A stretch of 17,917 nucleotides of DNA from JBMSHD01 sp049416425 (lineage in GTDB: Bacteria; Pseudomonadota; Gammaproteobacteria; Francisellales; Francisellaceae): NCBI GenBank assembly GCA_049416425.1, contig JBMSHD010000034.1:1-17917 (forward strand), read 5' to 3'. The notes under the pieces are model-generated. The model did not search any database, was not told where the DNA came from, and saw nothing but the letters and a program-made list of their open reading frames with translations. A program made the translations under genes and the position numbers. Within the stretch, counting starts at the first letter, position 1. Each line of letters opens with the position of its first letter. This document shows, piece by piece, positions 6,508 to 14,238 of the stretch.

Positions 6508-6707
6508 ATAAGATGCGAAGGAATTCGATTTGACCGACGAGCTCTTTTTATGGCGGCTTTTTTAGCAATAACCCGTTGTTCCGTCGGTTTTATATAATGC
6601 TGTCTTTCTCTCATTTCTCGGACAATGCCTGCTTTTTCACAAGCACGCTTAAATTGTCGTATCGAGATATCAAAGGGTTTGCGCTCGTCAACGCGAATAC
6701 TTGGCAT
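6498..6707 (-). CDS. rpsU: Small-subunit ribosomal protein bS21
   Basis: A 69-residue basic protein matching bacterial S21 end to end: MPSIRV at the start, FDISIRQFKRACEKAG, RERQHYIKPTEQR, then KKAAIKRARRSNR. S21 binds the 30S platform next to the anti-Shine-Dalgarno end of 16S rRNA and helps natural mRNA initiation. Length is normal (about 70). Its ATG shares a base with the cspA stop (TAATG), so it is translated by coupling with the cold-shock protein. This is not the usual rpsU-dnaG-rpoD setting, so it may be a second, condition-specific S21; the rest of the genome would have to be seen to say so. Confidence 0.96.
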   Translation of the reverse strand: MPSIRVDERKPFDISIRQFKRACEKAGIVREMRERQHYIKPTEQRVIAKKAAIKRARRSNRIPSHLIKR

Positions 6708-6913
6708 TACACTAACTCAACATTAACGGCTTCAGGTCCTTTCTTGCCTTGTCTTACTTCAAAACTGACGGTCTGACCATCATGCAACATGCCACCGACG
6801 TGATCCAATGCGGAAACATGGACAAACACATCTTTCTCACCATTGGCAGGCTTGATAAAACCAAATCCCTTTGCGTCATTAAAAAACTTTACGGTACCTT
6901 GTAATTTATTCAT
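6707..6913 (-). CDS. cspA: Cold-shock protein, CspA family
   Basis: A 68-residue single cold-shock domain that binds single-stranded RNA/DNA and melts RNA structure. RNP1 is seen as KGFGFIKP (15-22) and RNP2 as VFVHVSAL (about 29-36); the ending GPEAVNVELV is typical. The length equals that of E. coli CspA-family proteins. It precedes rpsU with a one-base overlap (TAATG), so cold-shock or growth control is probably shared with S21. Its leader is about 60 bases from the predicted promoter, AT-rich and much shorter than the long cold-responsive leader of E. coli cspA. The SD is weak (AGAG). Which Csp paralogue it is, and whether it is cold-induced, cannot be told from sequence. Confidence 0.96.
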   Translation of the reverse strand: MNKLQGTVKFFNDAKGFGFIKPANGEKDVFVHVSALDHVGGMLHDGQTVSFEVRQGKKGPEAVNVELV

Positions 6914-6979
6914 TTTTTTCTCTATATTTGTTTGTTAAATTCATTAAACTATAGTGCAATACAAAAGCATTGCGAAGGT

Positions 6980-7007
6980 AGTGTAGCAGGTTTTGTATAA
7001 AATGTAA
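6980..7007 (-). promoter_or_regulatory. Predicted cspA-rpsU promoter
   Basis: Minus-strand TTACAT (7007-7002) and TACACT (6985-6980) are separated by 16 bases. The -10 is preceded by TGC, an extended -10. The predicted start is near 6973, about 60 bases before the cspA ATG. Confidence 0.5.
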
Positions 7008-7142
7008 CTAAAAATGTTTGCTTTTGAATCATCGATATTTTGGTGGCTAATGATTATCAGCTTTATCATGCCAACCGGTGGAATGCCGGGGCGATCAACA
7101 GGAGATTATGCCAAATAAAATGCATCAACTCTGCATTGTCAA

Positions 7143-7170
7143 TTGAAATTTTGCTAAAACGCTTTAAAAT
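7143..7170 (+). promoter_or_regulatory. Predicted carB-yheS promoter
   Basis: TTGAAA (7143-7148) and TAAAAT (7165-7170) with a 16-base spacer match consensus well. The predicted start near 7177 gives a leader of about 20 bases. No strong SD precedes the carB ATG; AAAGCGA (7186-7192) is the nearest purine-rich stretch. Confidence 0.5.
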
Positions 7171-7199
7171 AGGGTAACTTCAGACAAAGCGAATTTTTT

Positions 7200-10100
7200 A
7201 TGCAACAGACTGCGATTTATCCCGAAACTGCTACCGCAACTTCCCCTGTTTTTGTCGATAGACAAAAGATCAAAAAAGTATTGCTTCTGGGTTCCGGCGG
7301 CATTCGTATCTCACAGGCTGGTGAGTTTGACTATTCCGGTTCTCAGGCGATCAAAGCCATGAAAGAAGAAGGCATTAAGGTTATTCTTGTCAATCCTAAT
7401 ATCGCGACTATTCAGACCGATCCAGATATGGCTGATGAGGTGTATTTTGAACCTTTGGATATCGCTCATGTAACAAAGATTATCGAGAAAGAAAAACCGG
7501 ATGCTATTTTATTGAGCTTTGGCGGGCAAACGGCGTTGAATCTTGGTTTAAAGCTCGAGGAAAAAGGCATATTGGCGCTGCATGATGTCAAGGTCTTGGG
7601 CAGTTCAGTCGATACCATTCGCAATGCTGAAGATCGTGGGCTTTTCAAGAACAAGCTCGATGAGATCGGGGTCAAGACGGCAAAAAGTATCGTTGCCAGC
7701 ACATTGCAGCAGGCATTGGTGGCGGCCGAAGAGATTGGCTTTCCATTGATGATGCGATCCGGCTTTTCACTGGGAGGGCTTGGATCGGGTATTGTCAAAG
7801 ATGCCAAAGAGCTAAAAATGCGAGTCACGGAAGTGCTAAACGCCACCTCACAGGTGCTGATTGAAGAATGCCTTTTAGGCTGGAGTGAGTTTGAATATGA
7901 GATCGTGCGTGATATGGCGGGCAATGTTCTGACCGTATGCAACATGGAGAATTTCGATCCCATGGGCATTCACACCGGTGAGAGTATCGTGGTATCTCCT
8001 TCTCAGTCGCTAAACAATGAAGAGTATCATCGCTTAAGAAAAATCGCCATCGATGTGGCCAATCATTTTGAGATTATCGGCGAATGCAATATTCAATATG
8101 CTTTTAATCTGGAGACCTCTGACTACCGAGTGATTGAAATCAATCCAAGACTGTCACGTTCATCGGCGTTAGCGTCAAAAGCCACAGGCTATCCTCTGGC
8201 TTTTATTGCCGCCAAATTGATGCTGGGGTATAAGCTTTATGAGCTTGAGAATGCGGTAACCAGAAAGACCTGTGCTTATTTTGAACCGGCTTTGGATTAT
8301 ATCGTCGTCAAGATTCCACGCTGGGATACACATAAACTCAAAAAAGCCGAGCGCTTTATCGGCACCGAAATGAAATCGGTGGGTGAGGTCATGGCGATTG
8401 GGAGATCATTTCCCGAAGCCCTGCAAAAGGCCGTTGGCATGTTAAATATTGGTGCGGCCGATCTGTCGGATTATCCGCATGAAATTCCAAACTTAATCAC
8501 CGAGATAGAGCGTGCCACCGACAGGCGCTTATTTGCGCTGCATCGCTTTTTTGTCAAAGGTGGTGATATCGAGACGGCGCATAAGCTCTCAGGTATCGAT
8601 AAATGGTTTTTAAATCATCTCTACACCATTGCCAGCATGGAGCTAAAACTCAAAGATCCAAACACGATCATGGATAAACAGCTGTTGCGTGAGGCAAAAA
8701 AGCTGGGCATCAGCGACAAATCAATCGCTTCTTTTCGTGATATGGATGTCAAGGCGCTTCGTGCCTGGCGTATCGCTCAGGGGGTGACGCCGGTGGTCAA
8801 ACAGATCGATACCCTGGCAGGAGAGGTCGAGGTTCAGACCAACTATCTGTATCTGACCTATCATGGCATCGAGCACGACCTCTTACCATCTGATCAGCCT
8901 GCCAGTTTAATCATCGGCTCAGGACCTTATAGCATCGGCTCATCGGTCGAGTTTGACTGGTGCGGTGTGACAACGTCGCATACCTTGAAAAAGCTGGGCG
9001 AATCGGCGATTATCATCAACTCAAATCCAGAGACGGTATCGACCGATTATGATGAATCAGATCGCCTTTATTTTGAGCAGTTGACGGCTGAACGGGTAGA
9101 GGATATCGCCGATTTTGAAAATTTAAAAGGCATTATCGTCTCCGTCGGCGGTCAGATTGCCAATAATCTGGTGATGCCTTTATTTGATGCCGGTTACCCC
9201 GTCTTGGGAACATTGCCGCAAAATATCAATCGTGCCGAGAACCGGGCGCTGTTCTCAGGCATGTTAAATACGCTTGGCATCGACCAGCCTGAATGGCAAT
9301 CGGTAAGCACGCTACAGAAGGCCGCGGAATTTGTCGAACGGGTTGGCTATCCGATTTTGGTGCGTCCGTCCTATGTATTATCAGGAGCGGCTATGAATGT
9401 GGTCTATTCAGAAGAGGAGCTTGCTAAATACCTCAATGAAGCCACTGCCGTCTCTCCCGAATACCCTGTGGTGATATCGGATTTTATCAGTAATGCCAAA
9501 GAGCTGGAGATGGATGGAGTGGCCGAAAACGGTGAGATCGTCATCTATGCCATCTCTGAGCATGTCGAGAATGCCGGTGTTCATTCTGGAGATGCGACGA
9601 TTGTGCTGCCGCCACAGACGCTTTATCTTGAGACCATAAGACGCGCCAAACGCATCACCAAAAAAATCGTCAAGGCGCTTGCCATCACTGGACCTTTTAA
9701 TATTCAATTTATTGCCAAAGACAACAACCTCAAGGTCATCGAATGTAATCTAAGAGCTTCACGTTCGTTTCCGTTTGTCTCTAAAGTCACCGGGCATAAT
9801 TTTATCGAAATCGCCACCGAGGTGATGATGGGAAGATATAAAAAACGACGTTATAACACGCTCGATTTAGATTATGTCGGCGTCAAGAGCTCACAGTTTT
9901 CCTATAATCGTTTGAAAGGCGCCAATCCCGTGGCGCATGTTGAAATGTCATCAACCGGTGAGGTTGCCTGCATCGGTTACGATCTTTTGGATGCGTTTTA
10001 TAAATCCTGGCAGGCCACCGATATGTTCGTCAGACGCAAGAAAATTCTTTTATCGATCGGTGGTGACAAAAAGCCCAAGCTTTTGCCTGAGATTCGACAA

Positions 10101-10457
10101 CTCGTCGAAAATGGCTGGGAGCTTTATACCACCTCAGGCACCTATCAATATTTAAAAGAGCTTGGTATCGATACCATCTGTGTTTATAAGATCAGTGAGA
10201 ATCAGAGCCCTGATGTTGAGGATTTAATCAGTGAGCATCAGATTGATCTGATCATCAATATTCCAAGACGTTCTCAGCATATCAATGATGATAATGTCTC
10301 CGATGGTTTTAAAATAAGACGGCTTGCCGTTGATCATCATATCCCGCTTATCACAAATCTACAGATTGCCGAGTTGACGTTGCGCTCTTTAGTTGAGCTG
10401 CATAATGCACCGGTGCATGTGAAATCGTGGCGTGAGTTTATGGAGTCTCGTGATTGA
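7200..10457 (+). CDS. carB: Carbamoyl-phosphate synthase large subunit, eukaryotic/Bacteroidetes-like type
   Basis: A 1085-residue synthase that makes carbamoyl phosphate from bicarbonate, ammonia (glutamine-derived via CarA) and two ATP, for pyrimidine and arginine synthesis. All parts are present: first carboxyphosphate half with VLLLGSGGIRISQAGEFDYSG (27-47) and EINPRLSRSSALASKATGYP; an oligomerisation region; second carbamate half with SGPYSIGSSVEFDWCGV and IECNLRASRSFPFVSK; and a C-terminal MGS-like allosteric domain (about 940-1085). An extra 20 or so residues precede the first domain compared with E. coli (1073 aa). GSGG...SQAGEFDYSGSQA and ECN.RASRSFPFVSK are as I remember animal CAD and Bacteroidetes CarB; proteobacterial CarB has GAGPI.IGQACEFDYSG and VNPRAARTVPFVSK. 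No carA lies beside it. Its TGA overlaps the TTG of yheS. Confidence 0.96.
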   Translation: MQQTAIYPETATATSPVFVDRQKIKKVLLLGSGGIRISQAGEFDYSGSQAIKAMKEEGIKVILVNPNIATIQTDPDMADEVYFEPLDIAHVTKIIEKEKPDAILLSFGGQTALNLGLKLEEKGILALHDVKVLGSSVDTIRNAEDRGLFKNKLDEIGVKTAKSIVASTLQQALVAAEEIGFPLMMRSGFSLGGLGSGIVKDAKELKMRVTEVLNATSQVLIEECLLGWSEFEYEIVRDMAGNVLTVCNMENFDPMGIHTGESIVVSPSQSLNNEEYHRLRKIAIDVANHFEIIGECNIQYAFNLETSDYRVIEINPRLSRSSALASKATGYPLAFIAAKLMLGYKLYELENAVTRKTCAYFEPALDYIVVKIPRWDTHKLKKAERFIGTEMKSVGEVMAIGRSFPEALQKAVGMLNIGAADLSDYPHEIPNLITEIERATDRRLFALHRFFVKGGDIETAHKLSGIDKWFLNHLYTIASMELKLKDPNTIMDKQLLREAKKLGISDKSIASFRDMDVKALRAWRIAQGVTPVVKQIDTLAGEVEVQTNYLYLTYHGIEHDLLPSDQPASLIIGSGPYSIGSSVEFDWCGVTTSHTLKKLGESAIIINSNPETVSTDYDESDRLYFEQLTAERVEDIADFENLKGIIVSVGGQIANNLVMPLFDAGYPVLGTLPQNINRAENRALFSGMLNTLGIDQPEWQSVSTLQKAAEFVERVGYPILVRPSYVLSGAAMNVVYSEEELAKYLNEATAVSPEYPVVISDFISNAKELEMDGVAENGEIVIYAISEHVENAGVHSGDATIVLPPQTLYLETIRRAKRITKKIVKALAITGPFNIQFIAKDNNLKVIECNLRASRSFPFVSKVTGHNFIEIATEVMMGRYKKRRYNTLDLDYVGVKSSQFSYNRLKGANPVAHVEMSSTGEVACIGYDLLDAFYKSWQATDMFVRRKKILLSIGGDKKPKLLPEIRQLVENGWELYTTSGTYQYLKELGIDTICVYKISENQSPDVEDLISEHQIDLIINIPRRSQHINDDNVSDGFKIRRLAVDHHIPLITNLQIAELTLRSLVELHNAPVHVKSWREFMESRD

Positions 10458-12337
10458 TTCAGTTTAAAAATATTAGCCTGCAAAGAGGCGAGAAGGTTTT
10501 ATTTAAAGCGGTTAATTTTGCTATTTTTGATCGCCAGAAAGTCGGACTTATCGGTAAAAATGGCAGTGGCAAGAGCTCGCTTTTCTCACTGCTAACCAAT
10601 GCGCTGGAGAGCGATACTGGTGAGATTGAGGCCTCGGCTGGTCTTCATATCGTTAGCGTCAAGCAGGAAGTCGATGAGCTTGACACTCCGGTGATCGATT
10701 ATGTCATAAGAGGAGCGGTGAGACTCTATGATTTAAAATTAAAAATGCAGCAGGCATTGACTGAGGGGGATTATTTAAGGCACGCTGAGCTTTTGGCTGA
10801 TTTTGAAGTGCTTGGTGGTTATCGTATCGAATCGAAAGCCGCCGAAATTTTAGCCGGTCTTGGTTTTGAGAATGAGGTCATTTATCAGGCCGTCAGAAAT
10901 CTCTCAGGGGGATGGCGAATTCGTCTGAACCTGGCACAGGCTTTACTTGAAAATGGCGATGTTCTGCTGTTGGATGAACCGACAAACCACTTGGATCTCG
11001 ATGCGGTGATGTGGCTTGAGCAATATCTTAAAAATTTCAGCGGCGCCTTGATTCTCATCTCTCATGATCGGGTTTTTCTCGATAATGTGATCGAACACGT
11101 GCTCTATATTGAGAATCAGACGATCACAAGCTTTACCGGTAATTTCAGCCAGTTTGAAGAGCAGTATCATCAACAGCGCCTGTTGCAGCAGAAAGCCTTC
11201 GATAAACAACAAACGCATATCGCGCATCTTGAGAAGTTTGTCAATCGTTTCAAGGCGAAAGCCTCCAAAGCGAAACAGGCGCAAAGTCGCATAAAGATGC
11301 TGGAGAAAATGGAGCGAATCGAAGCCGTCTCGGGCGCTGATCGTTTTCATTTCAGTTTTAACAACGAGGCAAAACCCATAACCAGCACGCTGGTGCAGCT
11401 CGATGAGGCCAATTGTGGTTATGATCTCAAGACGCCGATTTTAAAAGCAATCAACCTGGCGATTATGCCGCAGCAGCGTATTGGGCTTTTGGGCAGAAAT
11501 GGTGCCGGGAAATCGACGCTGATCAAATCTCTGGTTGGCGATATTCCACTTTTAAGCGGCGGGATTAGGAGACACCCAGATTTAAAAATCGGCTATTTTG
11601 CTCAACATTCCATGGATGCGCTTGATTTAGAGGCCAGTTCGATGGCGCATTTTGAACGGCTCGATCCTAAAGCAGCACCACAGAAGTTGAGAAGTTTTCT
11701 CGGACGCTTTAATTTCGTCGGCAACATGGCGTTTAATCCCATCTGTGATTTCTCAGGCGGAGAGAAGGCGCGATTGGCATTGGCATTAATCGTCTATCAA
11801 AATCCCAATTTTCTGCTGTTGGACGAACCAACAAACCATCTGGATATGACGGTTAAAGAGGCGTTGACTCAAGCTTTACAAGGCTTTGAAGGCGCCTTGA
11901 TCGTCGTCTCTCACGATCGTTTTTTGCTGGAGTCCACGGTGGATGAATATTGGCTGGTCGATAATGGTCATGTTGATGACTTTGATGGCGATCTTTCAGA
12001 TTATTATCAATATCTGCAACGACGTTTGCTAAGAGACGAATCTAGTGAGGTAGAACCAGTCTTGGCACAAAACGATGCTAAAAAGCAGGATCGACAACAG
12101 CGAGCCAAAGCGCGTAAAGCCTTAAAGCTGATTACCGATGAGCTCAAAAAGCTTGAATCTCAGATGAAGGTCTTAAGCGATGAGATTTCACAGCTGACGG
12201 AAGAGATGCAAAACCCTTCTTTCTATGAGGATAAGATTAAAATTGAGCAGGCGATCATTAGGCTTTCGGACAAAAAAGCACGGTTGGAGCAAAAGGAAAA
12301 TCGCTGGCTCGAGCTATCCGAGCAGCTGTTGGATTGA
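10454..12337 (+). CDS. yheS: ABC-F ATPase, YheS family
   Basis: A 627-residue soluble protein with two ABC ATPase domains and no membrane part, as in the ABC-F family, which act on ribosomes, usually at the E site, to relieve stalled or non-productive states. Domain 1: Walker A GKNGSGKS (34-41), signature SGGWR (151-155), Walker B LLLDEPTNHLD with E175. Linker about 235-290 (FKAKASKAKQAQSRIKMLEK). Domain 2: Walker A GRNGAGKST (347-355), signature FSGGEKARLALALIVYQ, and LLLDEPTNHLD again. A coiled-coil tail covers about 540-627. Order, signature SGGWRIRLNLAQAL and length match E. coli YheS (637), not Uup or EttA. The start is TTG at 10454: TGA immediately precedes it in frame, GGAG sits eight bases upstream, and residue 2 onward (IQFKNISL) is the family's N-terminus. 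The TTGA overlap couples it to carB. Confidence 0.93.
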   Translation: MIQFKNISLQRGEKVLFKAVNFAIFDRQKVGLIGKNGSGKSSLFSLLTNALESDTGEIEASAGLHIVSVKQEVDELDTPVIDYVIRGAVRLYDLKLKMQQALTEGDYLRHAELLADFEVLGGYRIESKAAEILAGLGFENEVIYQAVRNLSGGWRIRLNLAQALLENGDVLLLDEPTNHLDLDAVMWLEQYLKNFSGALILISHDRVFLDNVIEHVLYIENQTITSFTGNFSQFEEQYHQQRLLQQKAFDKQQTHIAHLEKFVNRFKAKASKAKQAQSRIKMLEKMERIEAVSGADRFHFSFNNEAKPITSTLVQLDEANCGYDLKTPILKAINLAIMPQQRIGLLGRNGAGKSTLIKSLVGDIPLLSGGIRRHPDLKIGYFAQHSMDALDLEASSMAHFERLDPKAAPQKLRSFLGRFNFVGNMAFNPICDFSGGEKARLALALIVYQNPNFLLLDEPTNHLDMTVKEALTQALQGFEGALIVVSHDRFLLESTVDEYWLVDNGHVDDFDGDLSDYYQYLQRRLLRDESSEVEPVLAQNDAKKQDRQQRAKARKALKLITDELKKLESQMKVLSDEISQLTEEMQNPSFYEDKIKIEQAIIRLSDKKARLEQKENRWLELSEQLLD

Positions 12338-12352
12338 GGTGTGAATGAATTC

Positions 12353-12375
12353 AAGAAGCAGCTCTGCTTTTTTTT
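12353..12375 (+). terminator. Intrinsic terminator after yheS
   Basis: AAGAAGCA (12353-12360) pairs with TGCTTTTT (12365-12372), including one G-T pair, around the loop GCTC, and a run of eight T (12368-12375) ends it. It lies 15 bases after the yheS stop and closes the carB-yheS unit. Confidence 0.75.
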
Positions 12376-12475
12376 CACTCCTTAACCGAAACGGTTTGCG
12401 ATATTCTCATCACTATAGCCTAAAGCCATCTATTGGCGTACAATGGCAATACCGAGAACTTTGCCTTTTAGTAAT

Positions 12476-12784
12476 ATGCAAAAACTTGACACCATCGATC
12501 ATGTCGCCATACGAGTCGACGATCTGACAGAAACTGTGGCATGGTATCGTCGTATGTTTAACTGTAACACCATCTATGAGGATGATACCTGGGCTATTGT
12601 CGAGTTTGCCAACATTAAACTGGCTTTTGTTATCAAGGAGCAGCACCCACCTCACCTGGCGTTTTACAAGGCCGATGCCGCTGATTTTGGCAGGCTTAAA
12701 AAACATCGAGATGACTCCATATCAACCTATGTCAAAGACCCTTCCGGGAACTTCGTCGAACTCATCGCAAAAAAGGAGAAATAA
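12476..12784 (+). CDS. VOC-fold (glyoxalase/dioxygenase-like) protein
   Basis: A one-module vicinal-oxygen-chelate protein of 102 residues from the ATG at 12476, or 113 from an upstream ATG at 12443. IDHVAIRVDDLTETVAWY (7-24) is the classic first strand-helix and DPSGNFVELIAKK (88-100) the last strand. Candidate metal ligands are H9, E43, H60 and E95, the usual VOC set, so a metalloenzyme is likely, working as a dimer as single modules do. I prefer 12476 because the domain starts there and TACAAT (12439-12444) could be a -10 over the upstream ATG; neither start has a clear SD. The racemase-like gene begins four bases downstream, so they form an operon. Substrate cannot be called: glyoxalase I, extradiol dioxygenase and methylmalonyl-CoA epimerase all share the fold. 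Confidence 0.83.
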   Translation: MQKLDTIDHVAIRVDDLTETVAWYRRMFNCNTIYEDDTWAIVEFANIKLAFVIKEQHPPHLAFYKADAADFGRLKKHRDDSISTYVKDPSGNFVELIAKKEK

Positions 12785-12788
12785 CCGC

Positions 12789-13463
12789 ATGATCGGCATC
12801 TTAGCCGGTATGGGACCGATGTCAACGGCTCCCTTTATCGATAAGCTGATGAAAGCCTGGCAGAAGCGCTTTCACGCTCACAATGATATCGACTTCCCGC
12901 ATGTGTTGATCTATTCGCTGCCGACACCCTTTTACATTGATCGCCCTGTTGATCATGCACGGATGCAACAAACCATACTCGATGGGCTTTTAAAACTCGA
13001 GTCTTTAGGTGCCACACTGATCGCCATGCCTTGCAATACCGCTCATCGTTATTTCAAGCTATTTCAAACAACCATAAAGACCCCGCTTTTGAATATGATC
13101 GATGAAACGCTGAAGCGCAGCACGGCGCTGAAAATTGGACTTCTTGCCACCGAGATCACTGTCGATTCCAGGCTATTTCAAAATGCATTAAACACTCAAG
13201 GCAAAACGCTGGTTTATGAGAAAACTCAACAGAGTTGTGTCAATGCGCTGATTCAAGGTGTGAAGTCAAATAAGCCATATTAATATCTGCTGTTATCGGC
13301 GCTTGAATTGCTGAGGAAGATGAAAGCTCAAGGTGCTGAGGAAATTATTATCGGCTGTAGTGATATTAGCACCATCTGCCTGGAAGCTGCCAGAGAGCTT
13401 GATATCACCGTTATCGACTCGTCAAACTGTCTGGTCGATGCCATTATCGCAAGCTATGCTTAA
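12789..13463 (+). pseudogene. Aspartate/glutamate racemase-family gene with in-frame stop
   Basis: The full frame of 224 codons fits a cofactor-independent aspartate/glutamate racemase, which needs two cysteines to exchange the alpha proton. MIGILAGMGPMST opens the protein and MPCNTAH (80-86) carries the first catalytic Cys, C82. A TAA at 13281-13283 (codon 165) stops translation after SNKPY, yet the same frame stays open for 59 more codons to TAA at 13461. It reads YLLLSALELL, then IIIGCSDIST with the second catalytic Cys at codon 190. The stop product (164 aa) would lack half the active site. Either a single base change inactivated the gene recently, or the stop is read through, or the base call is wrong. 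GGAG at 12775-12778 supports the start; the VOC gene ends four bases before. The downstream slipin gene converges on it seven bases away. Confidence 0.82.
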
Positions 13464-13469
13464 ATGAGT

Positions 13470-14234
13470 TTAGTCTTTCTTTTTATTAATAATCGACTCA
13501 AATGCCCTGGCAAGGTCGATGGGCAAGGGAAAGACGATGGTGGTGCTTTTATCGCTGGAGATGTCGACCATGGATTGCAGGTAGCGCAGTTGTATCGATG
13601 CCGGCTGTTCGGATAAAACCTTGGCGGCTTCTTGCAGCTTCTGGGCCGCCTGAAATTCCCCCTCGGCATTGATAACCTTGGCACGTCTGGCACGCTCGGC
13701 CTCGGCCTGCTGGGCAATGGCGCGAATCATACTTTCATTGAGATCGACATGCTTAATCTCAACATTGATGACCTTAACCCCCCAGATATCGGTCTGTTCA
13801 TCGAGAATCTTCTGAATATCGGCATTCAATCGATCTCTCTTGGCTAGCATATCATCAAGCTCATGCTGACCTAAAACCGATCTCAATGTGGTTTGAGACA
13901 GCTGGCTTATCGCTTCAAAATAATTCTCGACCTGAATGATGGCAAGCTGTGGATCAGTAACACGAAAATAGACCACGGCATTGACCTGAACCGAGACATT
14001 ATCTCTGGAGATGACATCCTGAGGGGGGACATCCATCACCACCGTGCGAAGCGACAACTTCTCCATCTGTTGAATAATAGGGATAACGATGATCAATCCC
14101 GGACCTTTTACTTTCCAGAATCGCCCGAGGGTGAAGATAACACCACGCTCATATTCTCGCAAAATTTTAATCATGCTTAAAATGAAAATCACCACCAGCA
14201 CGATAACGGCATAGATAACATATTGAATAATCAC
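13470..14234 (-). CDS. Slipin / stomatin-like SPFH-domain protein
   Basis: A 254-residue bacterial stomatin of the SPFH family, anchored in the inner membrane and forming oligomeric scaffolds thought to gather or protect membrane proteins. One N-terminal membrane helix spans about 3-23, followed by REYERGVIFTLGRF (26-39), the SPFH domain (PGLIIVIPIIQQMEKLSLR, DVISRDNVSVQVNAVVYFRV), the helical LGQHELDDMLAKRDRLN, and an Ala/Glu-rich coiled coil (AQQAEAERARRAKVINAEGE). The start is GTG at 14234, backed by a strong GGAGG nine bases upstream. It follows nfeD by four bases on the same strand, the classic slipin-NfeD partnership in which the NfeD protease cleaves the stomatin C-terminal region. The hydrophobic C-terminal motif STTIVFPLPIDL (234-245 region) resembles the stretch cut by the archaeal protease. 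Confidence 0.93.
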   Translation of the reverse strand: MIIQYVIYAVIVLVVIFILSMIKILREYERGVIFTLGRFWKVKGPGLIIVIPIIQQMEKLSLRTVVMDVPPQDVISRDNVSVQVNAVVYFRVTDPQLAIIQVENYFEAISQLSQTTLRSVLGQHELDDMLAKRDRLNADIQKILDEQTDIWGVKVINVEIKHVDLNESMIRAIAQQAEAERARRAKVINAEGEFQAAQKLQEAAKVLSEQPASIQLRYLQSMVDISSDKSTTIVFPLPIDLARAFESIINKKKD

Positions 14235-14238
14235 AAGA

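Noticed and set aside
7108..7146. Twelve-codon leader peptide before carB
   Set aside because: The GGAG is only three bases from the ATG, the frame lies upstream of the best carB promoter, and it has no run of Arg or other control codons.
7466..7969. Antisense 167-codon frame inside carB
   Set aside because: Ser/Pro-rich shadow of the carB coding sequence with no motifs or ribosome site.
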